Assembly (NCBI GenBank): GCA_034435975.1 | Contig: DAOTWD010000145.1 | Span: forward strand, 62,001 to 126,000 | Direction: 5' to 3' | Origin: CAKZQX01 sp034435975 | GTDB taxonomy: Bacteria > Chloroflexota > Chloroflexia > Chloroflexales > Chloroflexaceae | Length of the DNA: 64,000 nucleotides | Shown: positions 43,999-53,399 of the stretch, piece by piece | Layout of the letters: each line of letters begins with the position of its first letter | Position numbering within the stretch: position 1 is the first letter of the stretch | Translations under genes and position numbers: made by a program | Notes under the pieces: model-generated | Told to the model about the DNA's origin: nothing | Database searches by the model: none | Seen by the model: the letters and a program-made list of their open reading frames with translations, nothing else

Positions 43999-45084
43999 CT
44001 AACGCCGGATGCCTGTCGCCAGTTCCTGTTGTTTATACTTACAATGACTACAGTATACAACGCGATAACCGGCAACCGTTGCACGCTGTAACGGATGACC
44101 ACAATGAGGACAGTGCAACTGCAACATATGCCCCGCGCCCATCACCACCGGATGCTCGGTATGCAGATCGGTATGCTCGATGGGAACCGCAGGTGCCGTC
44201 ACCGCTGCCCGTACAGCCGATGGATTGACCGTCACTACCGCTGCAGGCGCAGACTGAATGGCAGATGGCTCCTCCCCAGCCACACCATTGATCGCTGGCT
44301 GAGTACTGGCGGCAGAGTCAGGTACAGTCCGCACCGGTTGCCGAAAAGACCACAGGGCACTCAGGCGCTCTACCAGTTGCGCATAGTCCAGGGCACCACG
44401 GGAGCGCCGGTCATACTCATAGATTGTCTGCCCGGCGGCCGATGACTCGGAGAGCCGCACATTTACGCGAATCGGCGGCGCGATCAGAGAGCCATAGGTG
44501 GCGCGCAATTGCTCCAGCAACGCCGTGGACTGCTTCAGGCGCGGGTCAAACATCGTCGGCACAATCACCCGAATGCTGGCAGCACCGCTTTTGAGGCGCA
44601 CCACTTGCTTAAACAGCTTCTCAATGCCTTTAATCGACAGATGTTCCACTGTGGTCGGTACCAGCACATCGGTCGAGGCCATCAATGCATTGACGTTGAG
44701 TACCGTCATCGAGCCGCCGCAATCCACCAGAATAAAATCATAGTGACGTTTGAGCGGCTGGAGGGCCTGATCCAGCACGCGGCTCCAGTCGGGGCGACGA
44801 GATAAGGTGGGTTGCGCACTGAGTAGCGACTCATCAGCGGCGAGTAAATCGAGGTTTGGGCGAGCCGACATGACACAATCTGCCGCTCGCGCACCGTCAA
44901 CCAGGGCTTCGTAGAGCGTGCGGCGCGGCTTCACGCCTAACGCCAGCGCCAGATTGCCCTGAGCATCAACATCAACGAGCAGCACACGTGCCCCTTTGAG
45001 CGCCAGACCCGCGCCAACGTTCACCACCGTTGTTGTCTTGCCAATACCACCTTTGAGATTGGTGACCGCGACAATCCGTCCCAT
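43999..45084 (-). CDS. ParA-family ATPase with C-terminal zinc ribbon
   Basis: A 361-residue protein. Residues 1-250 are a ParA/MinD-type ATPase: deviant Walker A KGGIGKTTTVVNV at about 10-22, DVDAQGNLALALG for Walker A' and switch, and FILVDCGGSMT for Walker B. About 80 residues of low-complexity linker follow. The C-terminal 45 residues form a zinc ribbon: CPHCGHPLQRA and YCSHCKYKQQE. The Soj-like ATPases position DNA or protein complexes. No parB is adjacent. AAGGAGCGCTCAT precedes the ATG at 45084. A TTGACA-N17-TACACT promoter sits upstream. The zinc-ribbon fusion is unusual for chromosomal ParA. Confidence 0.9.
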   Translation of the reverse strand: MGRIVAVTNLKGGIGKTTTVVNVGAGLALKGARVLLVDVDAQGNLALALGVKPRRTLYEALVDGARAADCVMSARPNLDLLAADESLLSAQPTLSRRPDWSRVLDQALQPLKRHYDFILVDCGGSMTVLNVNALMASTDVLVPTTVEHLSIKGIEKLFKQVVRLKSGAASIRVIVPTMFDPRLKQSTALLEQLRATYGSLIAPPIRVNVRLSESSAAGQTIYEYDRRSRGALDYAQLVERLSALWSFRQPVRTVPDSAASTQPAINGVAGEEPSAIQSAPAAVVTVNPSAVRAAVTAPAVPIEHTDLHTEHPVVMGAGHMLQLHCPHCGHPLQRATVAGYRVVYCSHCKYKQQELATGIRR

Positions 45085-45132
45085 ATGAGCGCTCCTTAAC
45101 GGGCAGGCCTTTGCTCCTGTGCTGACGAGATA

Positions 45133-45185
45133 AGTGTAGTGCAATGCAAGCACACTGTCAAGCACCAATAAGCATATGGTACAAT
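45133..45185. promoter_or_regulatory. Overlapping divergent promoters
   Basis: On the minus strand TTGACA (45161-45156) and TACACT (45138-45133) have a 17 bp spacer and drive the ParA gene. On the plus strand TGTCAA (45156-45161) and TACAAT (45180-45185) with an 18 bp spacer can drive the small gene. The two -35 regions coincide, so the promoters may compete. Confidence 0.65.
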
Positions 45186-45232
45186 CAGACCGCATTGAAC
45201 TGGTAGCACGAGCAAGCCCCGCAGGAGGAACT

Positions 45233-45532
45233 ATGACCGACGACCAGTCACTCACGGATACACCAGTGAACGCCTTGCCACCCCGGTTGCACCCCGATAT
45301 TCCGGTGTTGACCGAGACACTCGCGGTGGCACCTGATGGGCGGACGACCGGCGCTGCTACCGCGAACCTGTACGAAGCGTTCCGCCCGTTGCAGGGAAAG
45401 TCATTGCACGTCCTGGGCGGCGACATCCACGTCGGCAATACCATCGGTGAGGGTATCGCTATCGGGCATGGGGCACAGTCCACGGTTATTCGCATCTACG
45501 TCCCGTGCACGACCGAGCAGCAACGGGCCTAG
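45233..45532 (+). CDS. Small protein with GNTIGEGIAIGHGAQ motif
   Basis: A 99-residue protein of unknown function. The first 55 residues are Pro/Thr-rich and probably flexible. The C-terminal part reads HVLGGDIHVGNTIGEGIAI then GHGAQSTVIRIYVP, a pattern like the G-x-I-x-V-G-N-I-x-G-S-x-G-I-A-I-G-R-G-A-Q segment found in some effector-associated Chloroflexota proteins. GCAGGAGGAAC precedes the ATG. It diverges from the ParA-zinc-ribbon gene by about 150 bp with overlapping promoters, which suggests a functional pair. This is inference. Confidence 0.6.
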   Translation: MTDDQSLTDTPVNALPPRLHPDIPVLTETLAVAPDGRTTGAATANLYEAFRPLQGKSLHVLGGDIHVGNTIGEGIAIGHGAQSTVIRIYVPCTTEQQRA

Positions 45533-45656
45533 CGCGACCGTAAAATTGGTAACAGCTACCTTTTTGTTCACTGCATCCTCCTGGAGTATTTCGCCGAGCT
45601 ACGGGCTGTTGAAACGTCGGAACGTTAGAACGAACCAATGGGCCAACGTGTCATTG

Positions 45657-46670
45657 TTACGGCTTCCCCGTCAGTGTTGTGTCTATCGGCCGATCTTGGC
45701 CAATGACCGGTGCTATATCGGCCAGTCCACTCAGTATATACAGCAGACCACCCGCCACGCTCACTGCCATACGCACCACAAAGATCAAAAATGCAAGCGA
45801 CAATGCCACCTCTTTCGTTATGTCAAGTTGACCTAACAACACCACAAACGTGCCTTCACGTGCGCCCAGGTTGTTGAGAAAGATCGGTATCAAGCCGATA
45901 ATATCACTGATCGGCACCATCAACGCCATAAACGCCAACGACACATCGATGCGCAACGCCCGCGCCAGGGCATAGTTTGACCCGATCCACACCAGTTGAT
46001 AGGCAGACGAGAGCAGCAGCGCCAGCGCCAGCGAGCCACGCGAGGCATAGTAGCTCGCCAGCGACTGCGCAATCAACTCCAGCTTGCCGCGCCAGTTAAA
46101 CATATTCGGTAGATAGAGATGCCCCAGCAGCCGGGTCAGCGGTGCTGCACACAGCGCCAGCAGCAGGCCCGCACTGGCAACCGCGATACACCCGATCGCC
46201 GCCCGATACAGCTCCGGCGCATCCGCAAAGCGCTCGATACTCAACTGTAAAGCGGTAATCGCAATCACATTGAGCGCCACAAAACCGGTCAGGCGCTCAA
46301 CAAAGACCGACGCGACAGCGATTGATGGCTGCCGAATGCGCAGATTGAGCTGATACATCCGCACCGCGTCACCACCGATCATCGTGGGCAAGAAATTACT
46401 AAAGAATTGCCCAATAAAATAGGTACGCACTGTCCACGGATAGGACACATGCTGACCACTGCTGCGTATCAACACCCACCACTTCAGCGCATTGATCAGC
46501 ACACCAAGCAGTTGTAAGCCAGCCGCCAGCAGGACAAATGGCAGAATGATCGTCTGCCAGGCTACCAGTAACTGCGCTGGATCGACCTCGCGCACCAGGT
46601 AGGCCAGCAATGTCACACTAACCAGCACCCGGAGCGCCATCAGGAGGGTACGCCGTCCCTGTTCTTTCAT
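45657..46670 (-). CDS. Flippase-like LPG synthase TM-domain protein
   Basis: A 337-residue protein with about eight membrane helices of the AglD2/UPF0104 group. Seen: FFSNFLPTMIGGDAVRMYQL, a hallmark of this family, and RLTGFVALNVIAITAL followed by GLIPIFLNNLGAREGTFVVLL. The group is proposed to move lipid-linked sugars or modify phosphatidylglycerol with lysine; the soluble lysyltransferase domain is absent. AGGAAGG precedes the ATG. It lies 8 bp after the stop of the GT-C gene, so the two probably act together in glycolipid or glycan assembly. Confidence 0.85.
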   Translation of the reverse strand: MKEQGRRTLLMALRVLVSVTLLAYLVREVDPAQLLVAWQTIILPFVLLAAGLQLLGVLINALKWWVLIRSSGQHVSYPWTVRTYFIGQFFSNFLPTMIGGDAVRMYQLNLRIRQPSIAVASVFVERLTGFVALNVIAITALQLSIERFADAPELYRAAIGCIAVASAGLLLALCAAPLTRLLGHLYLPNMFNWRGKLELIAQSLASYYASRGSLALALLLSSAYQLVWIGSNYALARALRIDVSLAFMALMVPISDIIGLIPIFLNNLGAREGTFVVLLGQLDITKEVALSLAFLIFVVRMAVSVAGGLLYILSGLADIAPVIGQDRPIDTTLTGKP

Positions 46671-46678
46671 AAACCTTC

Positions 46679-48727
46679 CTATTGCTCCTCAACGTTCACA
46701 ACGACCAATGGTTTCGTACCTGCCAGAGTTGTCGGTATTTCAGGCCTGATGCGACTGGTGATCAGCAACTGCGCGCTGAGAGCAAGCAGGACACCGAGAT
46801 TGACCAGCACGCAAAGCACCGGCAGGGGTGAACCGCGAATCCATGCTGTGGCTATGGGCACAAAGCCATCCAGTGTACCCAGGATATTGATCGTCGCCGT
46901 GAGCATCAGCGCCATGTACGGCCAGCGTAGCCAGGGATAGGCCGCGATACCCAGAGCCAGGAACGCCAGCGTCAAAAACAGATAGCGCCCGTGAATCTGG
47001 GTGGGCAGCATAAAGAACGCCAGCGCCAGCACCGCCGCACCCTGAATACGAGCGGGGCGATCATAGCGATAGAGCAGTGTCACTACCACCAGCAGCGTGA
47101 ATCCGGACAGCAAGAGCATGCCCAGCGCACGATAGCTCAACCCGCCAATCGCTATCGCACTGTCAGCGTCACCCACCCACAGCGTCAACAGATACCAGAC
47201 ATTATAGGCACCATTGGTCAAATGCGGAAAGCGACCGACAGAACCGATATAGGCCTCAAGCAATCCCGGCCCCTGCCCGGCCAGCGCCAGCGGCGTAACG
47301 GCCAGCACCAGCAACCCGCCCGCCAGCATCGCCCCCTGCACCAACCCCTGCAGACCATGACGCCGCAGAGTTGCTACAAATAGGAGCGGCGCCAGTATAA
47401 TCGCCTGGGGCTTGATCAGCAGTGCCGTGGCCCAGCACAACCAGCTCCAGCGCCCGCTGTCCCGATCCAGCAGAACAACCGTTCCCAGCAGCGGCAGCAT
47501 CAACAGGGTATCCACCTGGCCCCACCAGGCCACGTTCATCCACACTGGTGGGCTAAGGCTATAGAGCGCTGCAATCAGTGTTGCCTGATACACTGGCTGC
47601 CAGCGACGACTCGCGACATAGATCACGATAACCGCTGCCAGATCTGCCAGCAATGCAGGCAACTTGATCAACGTCAGCGTGACCGCGGGCAAGGGATCAA
47701 AAAAACCGCCTCCGAACGGCCGCACCAGTTGACTCAGACCCCAGAGCAAATACAGGCGAAACGGCACATAATCGCCACCGTACATATATGAGCCGGCCAG
47801 TCCATAGTCATGTAAAAACCACATGCGCCGTGCCGCCAGTTCCAGGTCACCCACCGGATCGGGTGCGTGGAGCCAGGGCCAGCGGATACTCAAGGCGATG
47901 ATCAGCAGGAGCAGGATCACCGCTGCATCATTACGTGTCAGTGGAACCATGCGCAGGTCAACTGGATGCGCAAACGGGTTGGGCGGGAACCAGCGTACCA
48001 TCAACATCGCTCCAATGCTGGACAGGGCGGCCAGCAGGCACAGCGGTGTCAGCAGACCATAACGCCAACCACTGGCAGCTTGCCATCCCAGCACCACCAT
48101 GTGCAGCAACAGGATCACCAGAGCCGTCAGGCGCAGCGTCCCACCCGCCTGGCGTAGCAACGTATATCCCGCCACAGTTGCCAGGCCCAGCGCCAGCAGT
48201 ACGCCGATTGGTGCCGCACCACCGCCAGCAATCGCCATATTGCTCACGATTACTCCCAGCGTGCGACCATCAGCCTCCAACGCCGGGGCGGACAGGGTCA
48301 GACTCACACGTTCACCCGGTGGAGACGGCAGCAACAGGGCATACGAGCGTAGAACCGAGGTAAGCTGCAAGGAGAAATGCTCCCCCGCAACCTGCACCTG
48401 TAATGGCACCACCGGACGGGGGCCAGCCGCCAGGAGGAGATGAACAACAGGGCGCCCACCAGGGTTAGGCAGGTCAATGCGACTCGTTTCACTTGTCCAG
48501 CGATAGATCCGTGACTGATCGGGCAGCCGTTCCGGGTCATACAACCCGGTGTGCGGCAACAACACCTCGGGTGCCGTCAGCGTATACCCCGCTGACCGTG
48601 GTGATCGATAGGCAACCTGGGCCAGCATCAGCACGATACTACATAACACCAGCAGCGTCACTATATCGGGCAAATACCTATTATTGGTAACAAGGCATCG
48701 CCAGTACATTCGGATCGGAAGCGTCAT
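46679..48727 (-). CDS. GT-C family integral membrane glycosyltransferase
   Basis: A 682-residue protein with about fourteen predicted membrane helices and one N-terminal extracytoplasmic beta domain (about 60-165). A GT-C-like loop has WPWLHAPDPVGDLELAARR, and the sequence WWGQVDTLLMLPLLG is a hallmark of polyprenyl-phosphate-sugar dependent mannosyl- or glucosyltransferases of this type. The donor is presumably a lipid-linked sugar on the outer face. The GT2 protein at 30342-31286 is a plausible source of such a donor. The N-terminal beta domain is unusual. It is followed after 8 bp by the flippase-like gene, suggesting co-function. Confidence 0.8.
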   Translation of the reverse strand: MTLPIRMYWRCLVTNNRYLPDIVTLLVLCSIVLMLAQVAYRSPRSAGYTLTAPEVLLPHTGLYDPERLPDQSRIYRWTSETSRIDLPNPGGRPVVHLLLAAGPRPVVPLQVQVAGEHFSLQLTSVLRSYALLLPSPPGERVSLTLSAPALEADGRTLGVIVSNMAIAGGGAAPIGVLLALGLATVAGYTLLRQAGGTLRLTALVILLLHMVVLGWQAASGWRYGLLTPLCLLAALSSIGAMLMVRWFPPNPFAHPVDLRMVPLTRNDAAVILLLLIIALSIRWPWLHAPDPVGDLELAARRMWFLHDYGLAGSYMYGGDYVPFRLYLLWGLSQLVRPFGGGFFDPLPAVTLTLIKLPALLADLAAVIVIYVASRRWQPVYQATLIAALYSLSPPVWMNVAWWGQVDTLLMLPLLGTVVLLDRDSGRWSWLCWATALLIKPQAIILAPLLFVATLRRHGLQGLVQGAMLAGGLLVLAVTPLALAGQGPGLLEAYIGSVGRFPHLTNGAYNVWYLLTLWVGDADSAIAIGGLSYRALGMLLLSGFTLLVVVTLLYRYDRPARIQGAAVLALAFFMLPTQIHGRYLFLTLAFLALGIAAYPWLRWPYMALMLTATINILGTLDGFVPIATAWIRGSPLPVLCVLVNLGVLLALSAQLLITSRIRPEIPTTLAGTKPLVVVNVEEQ

Positions 48728-49136
48728 ATATTTTCCACAAGTTACGCAGCCGCTTGTATTCCATGCCCTTTTCGCCTGTGGCTGTGTGGAAGAGATATTT
48801 CTTTATGTCCCATTTTTCCACTTACAACTTACGACGACAAATGAGACACAAAGAACAGAGAACATACCGCTCCGCCGAAGGGCAGAACGGTCTTGTTCGT
48901 CAGATCAGACGAAGCGTGAAAGCTACCACATACATTCTGTTGATTATAGAAGGGGCGCAACCGGCTGTCAATCCCACCAACGCTTGTTCATTGACGCGCT
49001 CTGTTCTTGTTGCTATAATTTGAGAAGCGTTATTGGGCATTACGAACTGTCGAGGGTCATTGACAGGAGTAAGGCGATAATGTCGTTTGTTGGTCTTTTC
49101 GCCTGTTGCAGTGTAGTACATGTCATGCCATGGCTC
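48728..49136. other. Intergenic region before a gene remnant
   Basis: About 410 bp with only short unconvincing frames. No RNA or repeat is recognised. It separates the divergent GT-C gene from the threonine dehydratase remnant. Confidence 0.4.
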
Positions 49137-49418
49137 TCGGTTCGCACCATCGCCGACACCCTCGTGCCACGCCAGGTCAGTGAGCGCACGCTGGCGCTGG
49201 CCCGGCACTATGTTGATGAGATTGTGCTGGTGGAGGACAAGCAGATGCTGGCGGCGATGCGCTGGTTATGCGTGGAGTATAATCAACCGATGGAGCCAGC
49301 CGGTGGAGCGGTTGTAGCCACCGTGCTGAATGGCCTGATTGATCTGCGTCACATCACCTGTCCGGCAGCTTTAATCTGCGGCGATAATGCGGCGGTGACC
49401 AGCGTATTTGAGGTTTAG
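49137..49418 (+). pseudogene. Threonine dehydratase-like C-terminal remnant
   Basis: About 93 codons encode SVRTIADTLVPRQVSERTL, VDEIVLVEDKQMLAAMRWL, then QPMEPAGGAVVATVLNGLI and a terminal ICGDNAAV. This order matches the C-terminal third of PLP-dependent threonine/serine dehydratases (T-I-A-D-G, V-x-V-x-x-x-x-I, E-P-A-G-A). The PLP lysine and the first two thirds are missing upstream, where homology stops abruptly. No ribosome site is near the first matching codon. It is a truncated remnant without activity. Confidence 0.7.
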
Positions 49419-49419
49419 C

Positions 49420-50520
49420 ATGTCTCAATCATCGGCATCGTTACGCCTGTGCCCATCCTGTGATACGCCCTGCCAGGCCAGTGCCAACTTTTGCCCTGAG
49501 TGCGGGCAACCGCTGGTAGAGACGGATATACACGCCTCTGCAATGCCACCCGCTCCCCCAGAACTGCCCGGAAAACCCCGATCCGACGACGCACACAAGT
49601 TTGCTAGCGAGGAATTAACCTGGGAAGTAGACATCTCGTATTTTACTAACCCGTTCTTATTGCGACAACTGGCTATGGTACCGCTCGTGACCGGATTGAT
49701 CATGGCGCTCTTACTCTCATTTGTCCTGGCAGTCACGGGTGATTTCCAGGGTATCCCGCCCATACTGCTCGTTTCGTTGCTGGTTGCAGTCGGGTTTTTT
49801 GTTGCCATGTTGCTCATCACCCTCATCTTTTTTCCCCGCTACCGTGGGCACTACACCATCAACCGCCACGGCGTGCGCCGGCAGAGCCTGGAAAATAAGA
49901 GGGCAAAGAACCTCTCGTACCTGGTAACCCTGTTAGGGATACTGACCCTCAACCCGAGGGCGTTGAGGGTGGGTCGCATGGTTGCTGCCCGTGAGGCCCA
50001 ATATGTGGCCTGGCATGATCTGGCAGATGTAACCTACAACCGCCGCCAGCGGATGCTTATTCTGCGCAACCGCTGGCGACCGGTGATGATGGTGATCTGC
50101 CTGCCCGATAATTATGACCAGGTGACAGAGTATGTGCGGCACCATGTTGCACCAGTGCAAAAACTCGCCGCAGAATCGGCATCGCGGCACCCATTGCCAC
50201 GCCTGCTATGGCGCACAGCACTGGTGACGCTGGCCGCAACCCCCGTGTTTGTGCTGGCGAACGCCGAGAGTGATATTTTTATGCCGTTGCTTCTGTTTGT
50301 GTTTGCCCTGGCTACGGTCTGGCTCATTCCGCTTTTTGGTTGGGTTGTTATCGGGTGCGCACTGTTTCTGATGGTCGAATTTATGCTGCTGTTCCTATCC
50401 GACTCTTTGTATAACGGATGGGTCGATCTGCTCCTACCATACGCTGGTCTGCTCTACCTGATCTGGCTCGCGTGGATGTCGTTGCGTGGCCGCATTCGCT
50501 CGGCGTTGATGGAAGATTAG
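49420..50520 (+). CDS. Zinc-ribbon multi-pass membrane protein
   Basis: A 366-residue protein. An N-terminal zinc ribbon with CPSC and CPEC at residues 11-33 is followed by a linker, two membrane helices (about 90-150), a soluble segment with VTYNRRQRMLILRNR (about 200-245) that resembles a small PH-like sheet, then three or four membrane helices (about 270-350). Plans of this type occur in several unknown bacterial families. The ATG at 49420 has GAGG 7 bp upstream and directly follows the gene remnant's stop. Function unknown; the zinc ribbon suggests an interaction module. Confidence 0.7.
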   Translation: MSQSSASLRLCPSCDTPCQASANFCPECGQPLVETDIHASAMPPAPPELPGKPRSDDAHKFASEELTWEVDISYFTNPFLLRQLAMVPLVTGLIMALLLSFVLAVTGDFQGIPPILLVSLLVAVGFFVAMLLITLIFFPRYRGHYTINRHGVRRQSLENKRAKNLSYLVTLLGILTLNPRALRVGRMVAAREAQYVAWHDLADVTYNRRQRMLILRNRWRPVMMVICLPDNYDQVTEYVRHHVAPVQKLAAESASRHPLPRLLWRTALVTLAATPVFVLANAESDIFMPLLLFVFALATVWLIPLFGWVVIGCALFLMVEFMLLFLSDSLYNGWVDLLLPYAGLLYLIWLAWMSLRGRIRSALMED

Positions 50521-50802
50521 CTGCCAGTCGCACAACCGGATTCAGGGATTCCCTTAGCCTATACTCCTGGAATCCCTACTATCCATATCTGCGTGCCATC
50601 TGCTATACTGAGACTCGGCTAGAATATCGCATACTGTTGCCCCTGATGATACAAATCTCGGCACGTTAACCAGCACAGGTATCTGCCAGCCCGCTCCGTG
50701 GATGGAGCTGGTTGCACAGAGCAAAGCTGTACGTCGGGTAGCCGCTGACTGGAGCAAATGTAATCATCGAGTTATATGGCGTGAGACTTCAGAAGGTCAG
50801 GT

Positions 50803-51093
50803 ATGAGAAAAACGATTCGCACGTTGTATCCTTCTTTGAAAGAGACCCGCCTGGTGCAACGCTTGCTTGATGCGGGTCTGACACGCGAGGCAATTGAGGA
50901 AACGCTAACGATCAAGAGGAGCGAAAATGCCCCGGCTCAGATATCCCCAATGGTACCTGATGTGCAGTTGAGCTTGATGATGGATGTACGCACCAATCTA
51001 TCTGCAACCGCCGGACAAGATTCCAGACATAACCATACGGAAGATAGGCCCATTCCCCACGACCCCAGGCACTATCAGGATACCAGCAAGTAA
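50803..51093 (+). CDS. Small hypothetical protein, possible
   Basis: A 96-codon frame with AAGGTCAGGT near its ATG. The first 40 residues look like a helix-turn-helix-like segment (LVQRLLDAGLTREAIEETL); the rest is low complexity and polar. No family is recognised. It is supported only by the ribosome site and length, and could be a chance frame. It lies alone between a membrane-protein gene and a DUF4397 gene. Confidence 0.35.
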   Translation: MRKTIRTLYPSLKETRLVQRLLDAGLTREAIEETLTIKRSENAPAQISPMVPDVQLSLMMDVRTNLSATAGQDSRHNHTEDRPIPHDPRHYQDTSK

Positions 51094-51601
51094 TCTGGTA
51101 GAACCACCTGCACAGACGCGCAGTGCTGACAACCGGCACTGCGCAAAACCATATACATCTCCAACGATCCGCAGTCGGTCACCCGCGAGCGCCGATGCAG
51201 AGTATGTGCTAGGATTTTCCGCTTCCCAATGCACTCGGTGACACACAGATACATTGTGGTGCAACGGGATACATCCACTTTGCCCCTTGATGCGTAGACA
51301 TACCAGGAGATGAGCAGATATTCATGATTACATCGTAGCGCCCCCGGCCTACGCGGGCCGTTGCCGTCTGGCCTGAAACTGGCTCCCGACGAGCGCACAA
51401 TGGGTGCTATGCGGTGCTATGCCAGGCATGCAAGGTACCTGGTTGTGTGGCGGTACATGATGCACACCCAGGTTGCCGCCGAGTGTCTGCGCGTGCTGAC
51501 TGCAAGGTACCTGGTTGTGTAGCAGTACGTGATGCACCCTACTCATTTTCCTGGAGGTTTTCATTGAATGCTGATGAAGCAATCTGAGGAGGAAGAAATT
51601 G
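51094..51601. other. Intergenic region with a direct repeat pair
   Basis: About 500 bp with no supportable gene. It contains the direct repeat pair at 51429-51537 listed separately. The far end carries the ribosome site GAGGAGGAAG of the DUF4397 gene. The promoter is not evident. Confidence 0.45.
51429..51537. repeat. 37 bp direct repeat pair, period 72
   Basis: 51429-51465 and 51501-51537 share TGCAAGGTACCTGGTTGTGT and then near-identical GTACRTGATGCAC, three mismatches in total. The 35 bp between is unique. It lies 65 bp before the DUF4397 start. The arrangement resembles one CRISPR unit in size only; no further repeats follow. Confidence 0.8.
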
Positions 51602-52420
51602 GTGCGAAAAAGAAATGTGTGGCACGGTGGATTGATTGAACTGATGCTGATCACGTTGCTGTTACCATTGATGGCACTGTCAACGAGTTTGCGACCCACA
51701 CTGGTCAATGCAGCGGACGGGACTGCCCGTCTGAGAGCGGTACATGCGGTTCCCGATATTGGTGGCCCGGTTGATGTGTATGTCGGCACAGCACCGTTCA
51801 CGGTCGGCGAGGCAGCCGTACCGAATTTTGACTTCTTCACGGTAACATCGTATCTGAACGTCCCGGCGGGTGCAACCGATATCCGGATTGTGGCTGCGGG
51901 TGGTGATCCGAACGATGCAGATCAGGCTGTCATTAGCGCCACCGTCACCCTGGAGGCCGGGCAAGACTATAGCGCCGTTGCGCGGGGCACGGCCACCAAC
52001 GCTGAAATTCGTCCGGGGGCAACGTTGCTGACCGACAACAACACGGCTCCTGCCATCGGCAAAGCGCACGTGCGAGTGGCTCACTTCGCCCCGAATGCGC
52101 CTGCTGTGGACATCTTTGTGAACGGCGAGCGATCGGCGATCACGAATCTGGAGTATCTAGGCACATCACCGTATGTGCCACTCGATGCTGGTACCTACAC
52201 CTTTGGCGTGGCTCCGGCTGGCGGCGATCCGATCTACAGTGTAGACCTGACGCTGGAGGCCGGACAGGTGGTGACCGCCTGGGCCAACGGTCTGCTGGGC
52301 GGAGAGAATGATGAGGTACCAGAAGCTCAGGCCTTCAAGGTAACGCCCACGATTGATCGGGCGTATGCGGTTGAGGCACCGGCGCAAATAAGGGTGTATC
52401 TGCCCATTATTGCACGCTAA
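51602..52420 (+). CDS. Secreted DUF4397 protein
   Basis: A 272-residue exported protein. The signal peptide covers about residues 10-38 (ending VNAAD). Two DUF4397 repeats follow: RLRAVHAVPDIGGPVDVYVG at about 43-62 and VRVAHFAPNAPAVDIFVNG at about 160-178. Each resembles an immunoglobulin-like beta sandwich found on bacterial surfaces. The C-terminus is RVYLPIIAR. A comparable VYLPTILR end occurs in the exported protein at 57366-59297. AGGAGG precedes both the GTG at 51602 and a TTG at 51599; GTG was preferred. Role is presumably structural or adhesive. Confidence 0.85.
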   Translation: MRKRNVWHGGLIELMLITLLLPLMALSTSLRPTLVNAADGTARLRAVHAVPDIGGPVDVYVGTAPFTVGEAAVPNFDFFTVTSYLNVPAGATDIRIVAAGGDPNDADQAVISATVTLEAGQDYSAVARGTATNAEIRPGATLLTDNNTAPAIGKAHVRVAHFAPNAPAVDIFVNGERSAITNLEYLGTSPYVPLDAGTYTFGVAPAGGDPIYSVDLTLEAGQVVTAWANGLLGGENDEVPEAQAFKVTPTIDRAYAVEAPAQIRVYLPIIAR

Positions 52421-52501
52421 CGCTACTTGCCACTGCGGCCGGCACGTCAGCCCGCGCAGGCGGGCTTCGCCCACTGCCCCCGCCCATGAACGGGCGGGGA
52501 G

Positions 52502-52800
52502 CTACTGGACAGCGATCGGCAGATGGATCGTCGAGCCATAGCCATTGGCAATTGGCACACCAGAACGCAGCGGCGATGATCTCATGTCCTGCTGGACGAG
52601 AATGGTAATCCAAGTGTTGCCGAATGAGCGATCCGGAATCGTGGCAAATTGATCCGAAAGGTTGCCAGGGTTGCGACCGGATCGGCCTTATTGGGCGGCA
52701 GGATGGAAACGATGTTAGTGCCACCAATACTGAGCGTTACCAGAGCGACCGGCGTGCTGGCTGCACCCGGTTCGTTGATCCCCACTATGGCCTGGTCAAG
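52502..52800 (-). pseudogene. Remnant of an exported protein gene
   Basis: Two frames join across a single-base shift near 52665. The first reads VGINEPGAASTPVALVTLSI and SILPPNKADPVATL; the second continues NLSDQFATIPDRSFGNTWIT and ends STIHLPIAVQ before TAG. The terminal H-L-P-I-A-V-Q resembles the Y-L-P-x-I-x-R end of the exported proteins at 51602 and 57366. The N-terminus and signal peptide are missing. The parent family is not identified. It is read as a decayed surface-protein gene. Confidence 0.5.
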
Positions 52801-52844
52801 CTACCCATCAGCCGCAAGCATGGTCGTAAGGATTGCTCTATCCC

Positions 52845-53399
52845 CTACAAGCGAGCAACCTGCGCCTGGCGTACAATCTCCGCAATATGCGCAAAATGCA
52901 TACTATCGTGCATCAGACCCAATCCAAAGTAACCATAGGCATTGAGGTGTTCCTTGAGAAACGGCATCTCAACGGTGTTGTCGAGATGAGGTACATCGGG
53001 CCAGATGTCCAGGGTAGCCAGGCGCATGCGGCGGCTCTCCTCAAGACGCTGGCGGCACTGGACAATCGTCGTCACGGTTTCCCAGGGGATCTCATAGCGC
53101 GAACGCCCGTGATAGGCCACACCGCGCGCCAACTCGGCTGCCAGGAAGGACGTTTCCTCGGCCCCAGCGGTCATGTGTACAATCACGTGGCCCAGCGTCC
53201 AGCCCACCCCCTCGGTCGAGTCCGTCGCCTGCGGGTCATAGGGCACAAAGGTGACATCGGCGTCAGTACAGGTCGCAATCAAGTTCAGCACGGTATCGGT
53301 AGACTCGTTGGTCAACGCCCGCAGATCATCGAGCGTCAGGTCGGCCATAATCTGGCTTAACGTGGCAGTTTTTTGTAATATCGGCGTAAAGTCGAGCAT
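52845..53399 (-). CDS. DinB-fold metal-dependent protein
   Basis: A 184-residue four-helix-bundle protein of the DinB/YfiT superfamily. Metal ligands are His in WTLGHVIVHMTAGAEE near residue 70-80 and two His in LMHDSMHFAHIAEI near residue 163-172, giving the typical three-His pattern. Superfamily members include thiol-dependent transferases and DNA-damage-induced proteins; the substrate here is unknown. Start ATG at 53399 is the family start. It lies alone after a decayed gene on the same strand. Confidence 0.85.
   Translation of the reverse strand: MLDFTPILQKTATLSQIMADLTLDDLRALTNESTDTVLNLIATCTDADVTFVPYDPQATDSTEGVGWTLGHVIVHMTAGAEETSFLAAELARGVAYHGRSRYEIPWETVTTIVQCRQRLEESRRMRLATLDIWPDVPHLDNTVEMPFLKEHLNAYGYFGLGLMHDSMHFAHIAEIVRQAQVARL

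Noticed and set aside
48684..49136. Longer in-frame extension upstream of the threonine dehydratase remnant
   Set aside because: The extension lacks any dehydratase motif, including the PLP lysine, and reads like noncoding sequence.
51429..51537. Two 37 bp repeats with a 35 bp spacer, like one CRISPR unit
   Set aside because: Only two imperfect repeats, no leader, no cas gene in the window, and similar but unrelated pairs occur elsewhere.
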